Below, piece after piece: positions 17,894 to 26,267 of a stretch of DNA of 52,780 nt (position 1 is its first letter; each line of letters starts with the position of its first letter). The translations under genes were made by a program, and so were the position numbers. This stretch comes from Burkholderiales bacterium RIFCSPLOWO2_12_FULL_61_40 (lineage in GTDB: Bacteria; Pseudomonadota; Gammaproteobacteria; Burkholderiales; Burkholderiaceae_C). Below the pieces are notes generated by a model. It worked only from the letters and a program-made list of their open reading frames with translations. It had not been told where the DNA came from and made no database searches. The stretch spans positions 58,925 through 111,704 of the forward strand of contig MESI01000078.1 of assembly GCA_001770935.1 (NCBI GenBank), written 5' to 3'.

Positions 17894-20800
17894 ATGAAAC
17901 GGATGCTGATTAACGCCACCCAGGCGGAAGAACGCCGCTTGGCCATTGTCGACGGACAAAAACTGCTCGACTACGAAATCGAAATTGAAGGGCGCGAACA
18001 GCGCAAGGGCAACATTTACAAGGCCGTCGTCACCCGTGTCGAGCCCTCGCTAGAAGCCTGTTTTGTGGACTACGGCGAAGACCGCCACGGCTTTTTGCCC
18101 TTCAAGGAAATTTCCCGTCAATACTTCCAGCAAGGCGTGTCCGTCAGCCAGGCGCGCATCCAGGACGCCATCCGCGAAGGCCAGGAACTGCTGGTGCAGG
18201 TGGAAAAAGAAGAGCGCGGCAACAAGGGCGCAGCCCTGACCACCTTTGTGTCACTGGCCGGCCGTTATGTCGTGCTGATGCCGAACAACCCCCGTGGCGG
18301 TGGTGTCAGCCGTCGCATTGAAGGCGATGACCGGGCTGAACTCAAGGAGGCGCTGGACCAGCTCGAATACCCCAACGGCATGAGCATCATCGCCCGGACC
18401 GCTGGTATCGGCCGCAGTGCGCCTGAGCTGCAGTGGGACCTGAACTACCTCCTGAAACTCTGGTCCGCCATTGACGGCGCGGCCAAGGGTGGCAAGGGCG
18501 CGTACCTGATTTACCAAGAGTCTTCTCTGGTGATCCGCGCCATCCGCGACTACTTCAACCACGACATCGGCGACATCCTGATCGACACCGACGACGTGTA
18601 TGAGCAAGCGCAGCAGTTCATGGCCCACGTCATGCCCGAGCACGCCGCCCGTGTCAAGCGTTACCGCGACGATGCACCGCTGTTCAGCCGCTTCCAGATC
18701 GAACACCAGATCGAATCGGCCTACGCCCGCACGGTGCAACTGCCCTCCGGCGGCGCCATCGTGATCGACCACACCGAAGCCTTGGTTTCCGTGGACGTCA
18801 ACTCGGCCCGCGCCATCAAGGGCAGCGACATCGAGGAAACCGCCACCCGCACCAACCTGGAAGCCGCCGACGAAGTGGCGCGCCAGATGCGTCTGCGCGA
18901 CTTGGGCGGCTTGATCGTGATCGACTTTATCGACATGGAAGAGTCCCGCAACCGCCGCGATGTGGAAAACCGCCTGCGCGACGCGCTGCGCCAGGACCGC
19001 GCCCGTGTGCAGTTTGGCACCATCAGCAAATTCGGCCTGATGGAAATGAGCCGCCAACGCCTGCGCCCTGCGCTGTCCGAAGGTGCGTCCATCCCCTGCC
19101 CCCGCTGCGGTGGCTCCGGCCACATCCGTGACACCGAATCCAGCGCACTGCAGATTCTGCGGATCATCCAGGAAGAATCGCTCAAGGACAATACGGCTTC
19201 CGTGCTGTGCCAGGTGCCGGTCGATGTCGCATCCTTCCTGCTGAACGAAAAGCGCACCGAGATTGCCAAGATCGAGCTGAAGCAGCGCATCAACGTGCTG
19301 ATGGTTCCCAACAAGACGCTGGAAACCCCCAACTACCGCTTGGAGCGCCTGAAACACGACGACCCACGCCTGGACCACATCGAAGCCAGCTACAAGATGG
19401 CCGATGAAATCGAAGACCCCACCTCGGTAACCCGGCGTTCGCAAGAGCCTACCAACAAGCAAACGCCCATCATCAAAGGTGTGTTGCCCGATGCGCCCGC
19501 ACCGGTGGCTCCGCCCAAACCAGAAGCGGTCAAACCTTCCCCTGCGCCAGCCAGCCAGCCAGCGCCGGTTGCGCAGGCACCGGCCAGTGGCGGCTTCTTT
19601 GCCTGGATCAAAGGACTGTTTGCAGGCCCGCCTCCGGCACCCATCAAGGTGGCGCCAGCGGCAGCACCTGCCCCCAAGTCTGAAGACAAGCGCGAAGGCC
19701 GCAATGGCCGGGACGGCAACCGCAACGGTGGCCGCCCTCAAGAGGGTCGCGCCGAAGGACGCCCAGAGGGTCGCGGCGAAGGCCGAGGCCCTCGCCCAGA
19801 AGGGCGCGGCGAAGGGCGCAATGAGGGCGGTCGCAATGGTGGACGTGGCGGTCGCGGCGGACGAGGTGGCCGCAGCGAAGGCCAAGGCGGCGCCCAGCGC
19901 GAACGTTTTGACGCGGAAGGCAAACCCATCGCGATGGAGATGAACGTTGGTGCGGCCCCCATGGAAGCCCCACGGGCCAATCCGGAAAATGCCCGCGGCG
20001 AACCACGGCAAGACCGCAATCCACGTGGAGAACGGAGTGAGCGCGGCAACCGCCAGGGACGTGGCGGCGAGCAGCGTCCAGACGCAGCCGAGCGCACACC
20101 AAGCAACCCCGATGCACGCCATGCAGGTCCCGCCGAAGTGCGGGGTGAAGAACGGGCAAACGCGCCAGCCGAAGGCGATGTGGAGAACCGGCCCGAAGGA
20201 CGCGAACCCCGTGAAGGCCGCAACGGCCGCGGTGGTCGGGGTGGCCGTGGTGGCCCACGCAATGAGCGCGGACCACGCCAAGACGATGGAAACAGAGGCG
20301 AGACTGCCGACAATGGCCAGGCCCAGCCAGGTTTCGCAGAAGCTGGCAACGCCGCCAATGCGCCAGCGGCCTCCGCAGAAGCCATGCCCAATGGCGATAC
20401 AGCCGCACCACCGGCCCCTCGCGACGACCAGCCAGCGCCTCGGGAAAAACGTTCCCGTGACCGCTATGGCCGTGAACGCGGCCCCCGCACAGACCGCGGT
20501 GAACGTGGCGAGCGTGGTGAGCGTGGCGATCACCATGCACCCGTTGCTGCGGACGCGCCATCCGAGGCCATTGCGCCGCCAGCCACCGACGTTGTTCAGG
20601 CCGCCGTAGCGCCTGCGCCTGCATCGGCTCCCGTTGTGGCTGCACCAGCGCCCACCGGCCCTGTCGTGGCGGCAGCGGCAGCGCCAGCGGCTGCACCCGT
20701 ACAGGCGACGGGTATGCCGAAAGTGGAAGCGTATGCGCTGCCTACCGAGGCTTTGCAGCAAGTGGCACAGGGCTCAGGACTGCAATGGGTGAACTCCGAT

Positions 20801-20974
20801 GCGGACCGCATCGCGGCGGTACAAGCCGCCATTGCGGCGGAACCCAAGCCGGTTCACATTCCCCGTGAGCGGCCCGCGCCCATGGAGATCGACACCGGCC
20901 CACTGGTTCTGGTGGAAACCAGGCGTGATCTGCGCAACATGGCTTTGCCATTTGAAGAGTCAGCCAGCGTCTGA
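17894..20974 (+). CDS. rne: Ribonuclease E
   Basis: Main endonuclease of mRNA decay and rRNA/tRNA maturation. 1026 aa from the ATG at 17894, giving the canonical [15 protein letters not shown]. The catalytic half (about 1-520) has the S1 domain at about 37-120, the DNase I-like site with the two catalytic Asp (VDVNSARA and IVIDFIDME), and the zinc link CPRC near residue 400. The C-terminal half is low-complexity: proline/alanine stretches, then Arg/Gly-rich repeats ([40 protein letters not shown]) expected to bind RNA and scaffold a degradosome. It ends with a conserved-looking [17 protein letters not shown] tail. A strong bidirectional terminator follows. Confidence 0.97.
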   Translation: MKRMLINATQAEERRLAIVDGQKLLDYEIEIEGREQRKGNIYKAVVTRVEPSLEACFVDYGEDRHGFLPFKEISRQYFQQGVSVSQARIQDAIREGQELLVQVEKEERGNKGAALTTFVSLAGRYVVLMPNNPRGGGVSRRIEGDDRAELKEALDQLEYPNGMSIIARTAGIGRSAPELQWDLNYLLKLWSAIDGAAKGGKGAYLIYQESSLVIRAIRDYFNHDIGDILIDTDDVYEQAQQFMAHVMPEHAARVKRYRDDAPLFSRFQIEHQIESAYARTVQLPSGGAIVIDHTEALVSVDVNSARAIKGSDIEETATRTNLEAADEVARQMRLRDLGGLIVIDFIDMEESRNRRDVENRLRDALRQDRARVQFGTISKFGLMEMSRQRLRPALSEGASIPCPRCGGSGHIRDTESSALQILRIIQEESLKDNTASVLCQVPVDVASFLLNEKRTEIAKIELKQRINVLMVPNKTLETPNYRLERLKHDDPRLDHIEASYKMADEIEDPTSVTRRSQEPTNKQTPIIKGVLPDAPAPVAPPKPEAVKPSPAPASQPAPVAQAPASGGFFAWIKGLFAGPPPAPIKVAPAAAPAPKSEDKREGRNGRDGNRNGGRPQEGRAEGRPEGRGEGRGPRPEGRGEGRNEGGRNGGRGGRGGRGGRSEGQGGAQRERFDAEGKPIAMEMNVGAAPMEAPRANPENARGEPRQDRNPRGERSERGNRQGRGGEQRPDAAERTPSNPDARHAGPAEVRGEERANAPAEGDVENRPEGREPREGRNGRGGRGGRGGPRNERGPRQDDGNRGETADNGQAQPGFAEAGNAANAPAASAEAMPNGDTAAPPAPRDDQPAPREKRSRDRYGRERGPRTDRGERGERGERGDHHAPVAADAPSEAIAPPATDVVQAAVAPAPASAPVVAAPAPTGPVVAAAAAPAAAPVQATGMPKVEAYALPTEALQQVAQGSGLQWVNSDADRIAAVQAAIAAEPKPVHIPRERPAPMEIDTGPLVLVETRRDLRNMALPFEESASV

Positions 20975-21001
20975 CACCGATGGGGGGCTCGAATCGCCCC
21001 T

Positions 21002-21052
21002 CTTTCGGCAACAAAAAAGGGCACTTGAAGTGCCCTTTTTTGTTGCCGAAAG
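21002..21052. terminator. Bidirectional terminator, 25-bp perfect palindrome
   Basis: Both arms are 25 bp and perfectly complementary (21002-21026 with 21028-21052) around one central base. Each arm carries a run of six A or T (AACAAAAAAGGGCACTT form), so the GC core GGGCACTT/AAGTGCCC is followed by T6 on either strand. It separates convergent rne and the GGDEF gene, which stops 3 bp beyond it. Confidence 0.92.
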
Positions 21053-21055
21053 AAA

Positions 21056-22132
21056 TTAAAACAAATCTACAGCACCGATTTTTGGAGTGTCGCCAAAAAA
21101 CCCTTTGCGCACCAGATCAATGTGGCTGAACACCTGGTTGTAACCGTGGTGCTGCGCATAGTCCACCGCGCGCTCCGCACGTTCCAGGGCCGTACTGGGC
21201 GAATCCTCGGCCGAAATGCGGGTGAAACCGCCACTGGCCGTGACCCGACCGACCTGCGGGAAATTGAATTTTTCCATATTGGCACGGAAACGCTCAAAGG
21301 CGGCAAGCACCAGCGCCTCGTCAGGGCAATGCATCAACACCGCAAACTGCTCGCCACCAAACCGGTAAATGCGGTCATAGGTGCGAAAGGTGTTGTTCAT
21401 GATCCTGGCCACCAATAACAGCACCTCTTCGGCAATCAAATGGCCATTTTTGTCATTGATGACTCCAAAATTATCCACACTCACGGTACCCAACCAGTAG
21501 TTGGGCGGCACCCTGTGACGGCGCTCCTGACCAGAAGCCACCACGGCCTGGCGGGCGTTGGATTTGGCTTCGGCGCCTTCGTCCAGTTCTTCCAGCACCG
21601 CGCTGTAAAAAGTATCGTCCAGTGATTTGCGGTTGAGTAACCCGGTCAGTGCGTCCCGGTCACTGTAGGCCAGCAGGCTGTACATATTCCGGAACACACG
21701 GTGCAGCTCACCGATGGACTGCAATTGCGCGCTGGTCAAAGCCGCACCGGAATGAATCTCGATCACGCCCTCATCGTCGGTGCGCGAATCAGAAAACAGC
21801 GGAATATAGGTAATACGCGGACCTTCTTCACCGGCCCAGGCAATCTCCACCTGGTCACGGGATTGAATGCAATTGAGCCGGTCCTTGGCATCTTCCAAAA
21901 GAAGCAAGGATTGAAAATCCACCCGCAAGGGATCCACCACCTTGCCGCCACCCCGCGCATCCAGCGTGGCGATCTCCAGCCATCGCCTGACACCTTCCTG
22001 GCTCGCCACGCGCGCAATGACTACGCGGTCAATGGGCAGCAAGTCAATGATCGCCTTGGACAGCGTCAACTCCAAGAGGTCCCGATCCCGGTGGTCGGTC
22101 AGTTTGATGAGGTGTTCAATGAGTGTGGCCAT
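21056..22132 (-). CDS. GAF-like/degenerate GGDEF protein, probable c-di-GMP binder
   Basis: 358 aa from the ATG at 22132. Residues ~1-150 resemble a GAF sensor; a GGDEF domain covers ~155-340 (SDRDALTGLLNRKSLDD is a typical start). The signature is GGEQF (259-263) instead of GG(D/E)EF. The usual D-x-D-x-F-K metal/substrate segment reads S218-V-D-N-F-G, so the first Asp and the Lys are missing. The inhibitory-site motif RxxD (RTYD, 250-253) is intact, five residues before GG. I infer weak or no cyclase activity with retained c-di-GMP binding. It is the fifth gene of the hem operon, 31 bp after hemY; a hairpin abuts its start codon. Confidence 0.85.
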   Translation of the reverse strand: MATLIEHLIKLTDHRDRDLLELTLSKAIIDLLPIDRVVIARVASQEGVRRWLEIATLDARGGGKVVDPLRVDFQSLLLLEDAKDRLNCIQSRDQVEIAWAGEEGPRITYIPLFSDSRTDDEGVIEIHSGAALTSAQLQSIGELHRVFRNMYSLLAYSDRDALTGLLNRKSLDDTFYSAVLEELDEGAEAKSNARQAVVASGQERRHRVPPNYWLGTVSVDNFGVINDKNGHLIAEEVLLLVARIMNNTFRTYDRIYRFGGEQFAVLMHCPDEALVLAAFERFRANMEKFNFPQVGRVTASGGFTRISAEDSPSTALERAERAVDYAQHHGYNQVFSHIDLVRKGFFGDTPKIGAVDLF

Positions 22133-22133
22133 A

Positions 22134-22158
22134 GGCGGATAATAGCTCTGAATCCGCC
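22134..22158 (-). promoter_or_regulatory. Hairpin abutting the GGDEF gene start codon
   Basis: GGCGGAT (22134-22140) and ATCCGCC (22152-22158) can pair with an 11-nt loop. On the minus-strand mRNA the 3' arm ends one nucleotide before the AUG, and no Shine-Dalgarno is visible. It would cover the ribosome-binding region, making translation dependent on coupling with hemY or on refolding. Confidence 0.45.
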
Positions 22159-22163
22159 ACCCG

Positions 22164-23441
22164 TCATCTTTTTGCAGCCTCTTTATAAGCCTCTGTGGCG
22201 GCTTTGGCATCCTGCCTTTGCTCGGCCATTTCGGCCAATGCACGCCATCCGTCGCGCTTGAGCTGGGTGTCCTGCAACATCATCACCGACTGTTTGAGCA
22301 ATTGCTGTGCCTTGCCCCACAGGCGCAAGCGCATGCACACCACTCCCGCCAGGTACTGGAGAACCGCATCGCGTGGATTGCCCATCTGCGCCGTTTCAAT
22401 GCGGGTCAGCCATGCCGCATCGGGGGCACCGTCCACCGCACTGAATCCGCATTCCAGCGCACGCGCCAGCCTGACACGCTGCGCAAGCGTAAGTGCGTCA
22501 GCGCTCTGCACCATGGTGTCCCATATGGGAAGGAGCCACAGCCTGGACACTGCCACTTCACCGCCATGCGACAAAAGCCGCTCGGCTGCCTCCAAAGCCA
22601 CTTCGGGAATGCTTCGCTCCGAATCATCCAGTGCATCCCACACCCGCTGAATCTGCACCTGGTCGTGCGCAGCACGGATCATTTCAACGGCCAGCCCGAT
22701 GGCAATGCTTTTACCGGCGGCTTCCGAAAAAGCCCGGTGCTTCGTGAGCAGGCGCGCGGTTTCCAGGGCTGCGCTGGATTGCCCATCCAACCGCGCCGCC
22801 TCGAAGCGCAAACGCAAGGCAATGGTCCGGCGGGACGCGCCTTGGGGCAACTGGTCCAGCCACTGCAAGGCGGCCCCTGCGTCCCGGTCTTCAAACGCCC
22901 AGCGGGCTGCCCGCAGCTGAACACCATCACGGGCGTCCTGTGCCTCGCGGCCCTGGGCATGCTCCAGCGCTTGCTGCAAATGCACATCACGCACCGCACG
23001 GTCTTGCAGCGCATGTGCGCTTTCCGCCGCCAGCAAGTGCGACATCGTGCGCAAGCGCCCGGCATACGCCAGCCGCTCGCCACCGCGCAGCAGCGACTCT
23101 TCCAATGAAATCACCAATTCGGCCGCCTTGCGCGCACGCACAAACCGGCCGGCAAACAAATGGGACAGTGAATCGAGCAAAGCACTGTCCATGGAGCGCA
23201 CTTTCTGCTGTAAACGCCATCGTTTCGCCTGAAGAGGAATGCGCAGCAATCCCGATAAGGCCCGTAGCGCGAAATGCAGTACGACAAAGCTGGCCGCCAA
23301 CAACAGCAAAACCAGATTCAGGGACAGATCCACACGGTAAGGCGCCCAAAACACCGTGACGGTACTGTGGTTGTTGCCCGCAAACAGGGCGCTCGCCACC
23401 GCGATACCAAACAGGGCCATGAACCACAGAACAATCCGCAT
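22164..23441 (-). CDS. hemY: HemY family TPR membrane protein
   Basis: 425 aa. Two N-terminal TM helices (about 5-20 and 40-60), then a tetratricopeptide-rich domain. The signature NNHSTVTVFWAPYRVDLSLN and the LAGRFVRARKAAE-like region (LFAGRFVRARKAAELV) are typical. It is found at the end of hemCDXY operons in proteobacteria; the exact role in haem metabolism is not settled, and it is not the protoporphyrinogen oxidase of the same name in Bacillus. The hemX stop and hemY start are 3 bp apart. Confidence 0.92.
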   Translation of the reverse strand: MRIVLWFMALFGIAVASALFAGNNHSTVTVFWAPYRVDLSLNLVLLLLAASFVVLHFALRALSGLLRIPLQAKRWRLQQKVRSMDSALLDSLSHLFAGRFVRARKAAELVISLEESLLRGGERLAYAGRLRTMSHLLAAESAHALQDRAVRDVHLQQALEHAQGREAQDARDGVQLRAARWAFEDRDAGAALQWLDQLPQGASRRTIALRLRFEAARLDGQSSAALETARLLTKHRAFSEAAGKSIAIGLAVEMIRAAHDQVQIQRVWDALDDSERSIPEVALEAAERLLSHGGEVAVSRLWLLPIWDTMVQSADALTLAQRVRLARALECGFSAVDGAPDAAWLTRIETAQMGNPRDAVLQYLAGVVCMRLRLWGKAQQLLKQSVMMLQDTQLKRDGWRALAEMAEQRQDAKAATEAYKEAAKR

Positions 23442-23444
23442 GGT

Positions 23445-24506
23445 TTAGCGTCCTGCGGCAGCAGTGGCCAGGGCCGCCAGTGTGTCGTCCACCCGCGGCA
23501 ATTCCAGTGCCTTCATTTGCCCCTGCACTTGCTGCAACAAGGCGGCGGCGATTTGGGTTTTGCGTGAAGACGCATCGAAATAACGGCCCAAGGCCACGGC
23601 CGCTGTCGCCAGGTCGGAGCGCGCCGAATCGATTTGGCGCGACAACAAACCCAGCCGCGCGTTGAGCAGCTTGAGCTTGAGGTTTTCCCGCAGGAAAAAT
23701 GACTGCTCTGGTGACAGCAGCGCGGCATCCGGCTCTTCAATGCGGCTGACACGCACCAGGCTGTGAACCTCTTGGCGCACGGCCAGACCCAAGCGCACCC
23801 ACCAACCGGCCACCGTTTCCTCGGGCTTGCGTTTGAGCGTGTCATTGCGACGCGGCGCCATCGCGGCATTGGCGACCGACAGGTCGTCTGCCATAAGCAC
23901 CAGTTCGTCTAACTTGACCAACAAAGCCGGCATATCGGACACGGTGGTCGCCTTGATGCGCGCAATATCCTTGGCTATCGCCCGCTGCAAGGCCGCCAAC
24001 CGCGGCTGGGCAGCCCGTGTCACCCGCAGTTCGGCGCTTTTCAGGGCCGCCAACAAGGGCTCCACGCTGCCCGCCAACTGGGCTTGCTGCTGGGCCAGGC
24101 GCACTGCAGACTCGATATCAACCACCAGATTTTCATCACGCGAACGCGACAGGCTCTGCATCAACTCTTCAAGTTGCGTACGTTGCAGAGACACTTCGCT
24201 CAGCCGTGCCTCCGCGACGGCCAGCTTGGCTGCCGTTTCCATGGCCAGCTCCTGGGCTTGCTTGGCGGTGGCGCGTGCTTGCGTTGCCTGTGCCCCGGCG
24301 TCGGCACTTTGGCGCGCCAGCTGCTCCTGAATCGAGGCCAGCTTTTGCCACAAGAGGCCGCTGCTGACCAAACCGGCCAAAGCAACCAGCGCCACGCCCG
24401 GCAGCATGCGCTGCCACAGCGGCGCGGGTGGCGGTGACGCAAGCAAAGGCGTTGGCGCCGCCTCAACAGAGGGAATGCTGGCGATAGCGGGAGACTCGGA
24501 GTTCAT
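23445..24506 (-). CDS. hemX: HemX-like membrane protein (uroporphyrinogen-III C-methyltransferase-related annotation)
   Basis: About 353 aa from the ATG at 24506, which overlaps the hemD stop by ATGA. A single N-terminal TM helix (LPGVALVALAGLVSSGLLWQ) follows a proline/alanine-rich cytoplasmic stretch. A coiled-coil follows (about 60-140, rich in Ala, Gln, Glu), then the helical HemX domain (WWVRLGLAVRQEVHSLVRVS). Despite the common annotation there is no methyltransferase motif. Probably a scaffold or accessory protein of the tetrapyrrole branch. Confidence 0.9.
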   Translation of the reverse strand: MNSESPAIASIPSVEAAPTPLLASPPPAPLWQRMLPGVALVALAGLVSSGLLWQKLASIQEQLARQSADAGAQATQARATAKQAQELAMETAAKLAVAEARLSEVSLQRTQLEELMQSLSRSRDENLVVDIESAVRLAQQQAQLAGSVEPLLAALKSAELRVTRAAQPRLAALQRAIAKDIARIKATTVSDMPALLVKLDELVLMADDLSVANAAMAPRRNDTLKRKPEETVAGWWVRLGLAVRQEVHSLVRVSRIEEPDAALLSPEQSFFLRENLKLKLLNARLGLLSRQIDSARSDLATAAVALGRYFDASSRKTQIAAALLQQVQGQMKALELPRVDDTLAALATAAAGR

Positions 24507-25297
24507 TGCAGCGATTCTATCGAGGCCACCAAACTCGCCAGTTGGGGGCGCGACTCGCGAACAACAGCAAAACCAGCATCCCGGGCCACTTGGGCAATCC
24601 GTGCATGTGTCACCACCGCACGCGCTTGCTGCCAGGACTGGAGGGCACAGCACGAAACCAGGTTCAAAATCGCTTCGGAGCTGCTGAAAAGCCAGACCGA
24701 GCCATCTGCGGCGGCTTCCTGTACCAAGGCCCTATTTTCTTCGGTCATCGTCGGGCACCGCCGCTGGTAGGCCACCACATAGTCCACCACGCCACCTGCG
24801 GCCTGCACATGGTCGGCAAACCAGTCGCGCCCATGCCCTTTGTCACCCGACATCGCCAAACTGCCCGCGCCGCGCACAATCAGTACCCGGTAGCCCGGCT
24901 GCACCCGGTGTCCCGCCACAGCCCACAAGGACTCCGAGTCAAACTGCCCCGCCTGCGCATCTGGCGCATCAATGAACGCCGCCTCGGCATGCGCCCGCAG
25001 CAGCGCCGAATGGCTGCCGGGTCCGGTCACAAACGCTCTTGTTTTGATAGCTGCCTGCGCAGTGAATACGGGGGCTGGAGTCGGCTTTAATGTGAAAAAA
25101 TGCTCTACCGCATTGCCACTGACGAACATTGCCGCGTCATAGGTGTGCAACTGCTCCCACGCCGAAACCACCGCTTGCGTGTTGGGGGCAGCAGACACCT
25201 CGATCAGTGGCAAAGCCACGGCGTCAAAGCCGGCACTTGCCAAGCTATCCACCCATTTTCCGACTTCCCGCTGCGGACGGGTCACGATGACTCGCAT
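24503..25297 (-). CDS. hemD: Uroporphyrinogen-III synthase
   Basis: Cyclises hydroxymethylbilane with D-ring inversion. 264 aa from the ATG at 25297, which begins MRVIVTRPQRE, the usual HemD start; the stop of hemC is 2 bp upstream. The family is poorly conserved, but VTRPQ, the LIEVSAAP segment, AMFVSGNAV, VLIVRGAG and WLFSSSEAI are all in place. Residues ~73-87 (TPAPVFTAQAAIKTR) are encoded by a copy of the dispersed repeat, which is therefore tolerated inside the enzyme. Confidence 0.94.
   Translation of the reverse strand: MRVIVTRPQREVGKWVDSLASAGFDAVALPLIEVSAAPNTQAVVSAWEQLHTYDAAMFVSGNAVEHFFTLKPTPAPVFTAQAAIKTRAFVTGPGSHSALLRAHAEAAFIDAPDAQAGQFDSESLWAVAGHRVQPGYRVLIVRGAGSLAMSGDKGHGRDWFADHVQAAGGVVDYVVAYQRRCPTMTEENRALVQEAAADGSVWLFSSSEAILNLVSCCALQSWQQARAVVTHARIAQVARDAGFAVVRESRPQLASLVASIESLQ
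25035..25080 (-). repeat. Dispersed repeat, copy 4 (inside hemD)
   Basis: Read on the minus strand: CTCCAGCCCCCGTATTCACT then GCGCAGGCAGCTATCAAAAC. It aligns with copy 7 over CTCCAGCCC, TGCG and AAGCAGCTAT-AAA. It is translated in frame in HemD. Confidence 0.7.
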
Positions 25298-25299
25298 GC

Positions 25300-26223
25300 T
25301 CAGCCCGCCTGCTCTCCGCACGAGGAGGCCACACCGGCTTGCAATTGCCGGGCGACCTGTTCGCCCATTTGCGTGGCCGCGCCCACATCCCGCACCACGC
25401 CCTGGGCCTGCGCACACACCAAAGGCATGCGCCCTTCGGGATCCCCCCAGGTGGCACGGATATTCAGGAGATCACCGTCCAGGGTGGCGTAGGCGGCCAG
25501 GGGCATAGAGCAGCTTCCCCCCATCACACGGCTCACCGCACGCTCGGCGGACACGGCCAGCCAGGTCGGCATATGCAACAAGGAGGCCAACACGTCAGCC
25601 ACGTCCGCGCGGTCCGCCCGCACTTCGATGCCCAACGCACCCTGTCCTGCGGCAGGCAACATCTGTTCTGGCTCAAAGGTGGCACGAATCCGGTCTTGCA
25701 GTCCCAGGCGCTTGAGGCCCGCCGCCGCCAGCACAATGCCGTCGTACAAACCGCTGTCCAGCTTTTTCAAGCGGGTGTCCAGATTGCCGCGCAAGGCGTC
25801 TATCTTCAGGTCAGGCCGCAAGGCGCGCAGCAGCGCCACACGCCGCAGGCTGGAGGTACCGACCACCGCGCCGATGGGAAGCTCTGCCAGCGAGGCATAC
25901 CGGTTGGAAACCCAGGCATCGCGCGGATCTTCGCGCTCCATCACACAGGCCAGGGAAAATCCGGGCGGTAACTCCATGGGAACATCCTTGAGGGAGTGCA
26001 CCGCCAGATCGGCATGGCCGTCTTCCAGCGCGGTTTCCAGCTCTTTGACGAACAAGCCTTTGCCGCCGACTTTGCTCAGCGAGCGGTCCAGAATCTGGTC
26101 TCCCCGGGTGGTCATACCCAGTAGATTCACCGAATGGCCCTGCTGCTCCAGCAGAGCTTTGACATGTTCGGCCTGCCAAAGTGCAAGCCGGCTTTCCCGT
26201 GTGGCGATGGTGAATTTGCGCAA
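25300..26223 (-). CDS. hemC: Porphobilinogen deaminase (hydroxymethylbilane synthase)
   Basis: Polymerises four porphobilinogens. 307 aa. Asp80 of HSLKDVP is the catalytic acid; Cys238 in [12 protein letters not shown] binds the dipyrromethane cofactor; TSSLRR and [12 protein letters not shown] line the site. It is the first gene of hemC-hemD-hemX-hemY-GGDEF. Its start is only 44 bp from that of the divergent ppc, so the promoters must overlap or lie inside the genes. Confidence 0.97.
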   Translation of the reverse strand: MRKFTIATRESRLALWQAEHVKALLEQQGHSVNLLGMTTRGDQILDRSLSKVGGKGLFVKELETALEDGHADLAVHSLKDVPMELPPGFSLACVMEREDPRDAWVSNRYASLAELPIGAVVGTSSLRRVALLRALRPDLKIDALRGNLDTRLKKLDSGLYDGIVLAAAGLKRLGLQDRIRATFEPEQMLPAAGQGALGIEVRADRADVADVLASLLHMPTWLAVSAERAVSRVMGGSCSMPLAAYATLDGDLLNIRATWGDPEGRMPLVCAQAQGVVRDVGAATQMGEQVARQLQAGVASSCGEQAG

Positions 26224-26267
26224 GGTAGTAACCTATTTGTAATCAATTGGTAGCCTTCAATGCTAGC

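Noticed and set aside
18251..20761. 836-codon minus-strand open frame opposite rne
   Set aside because: Low-complexity His/Arg/Ala-rich translation produced by the GC-rich codons and repeats of rne; no ribosome site or family resemblance, while rne is certain.
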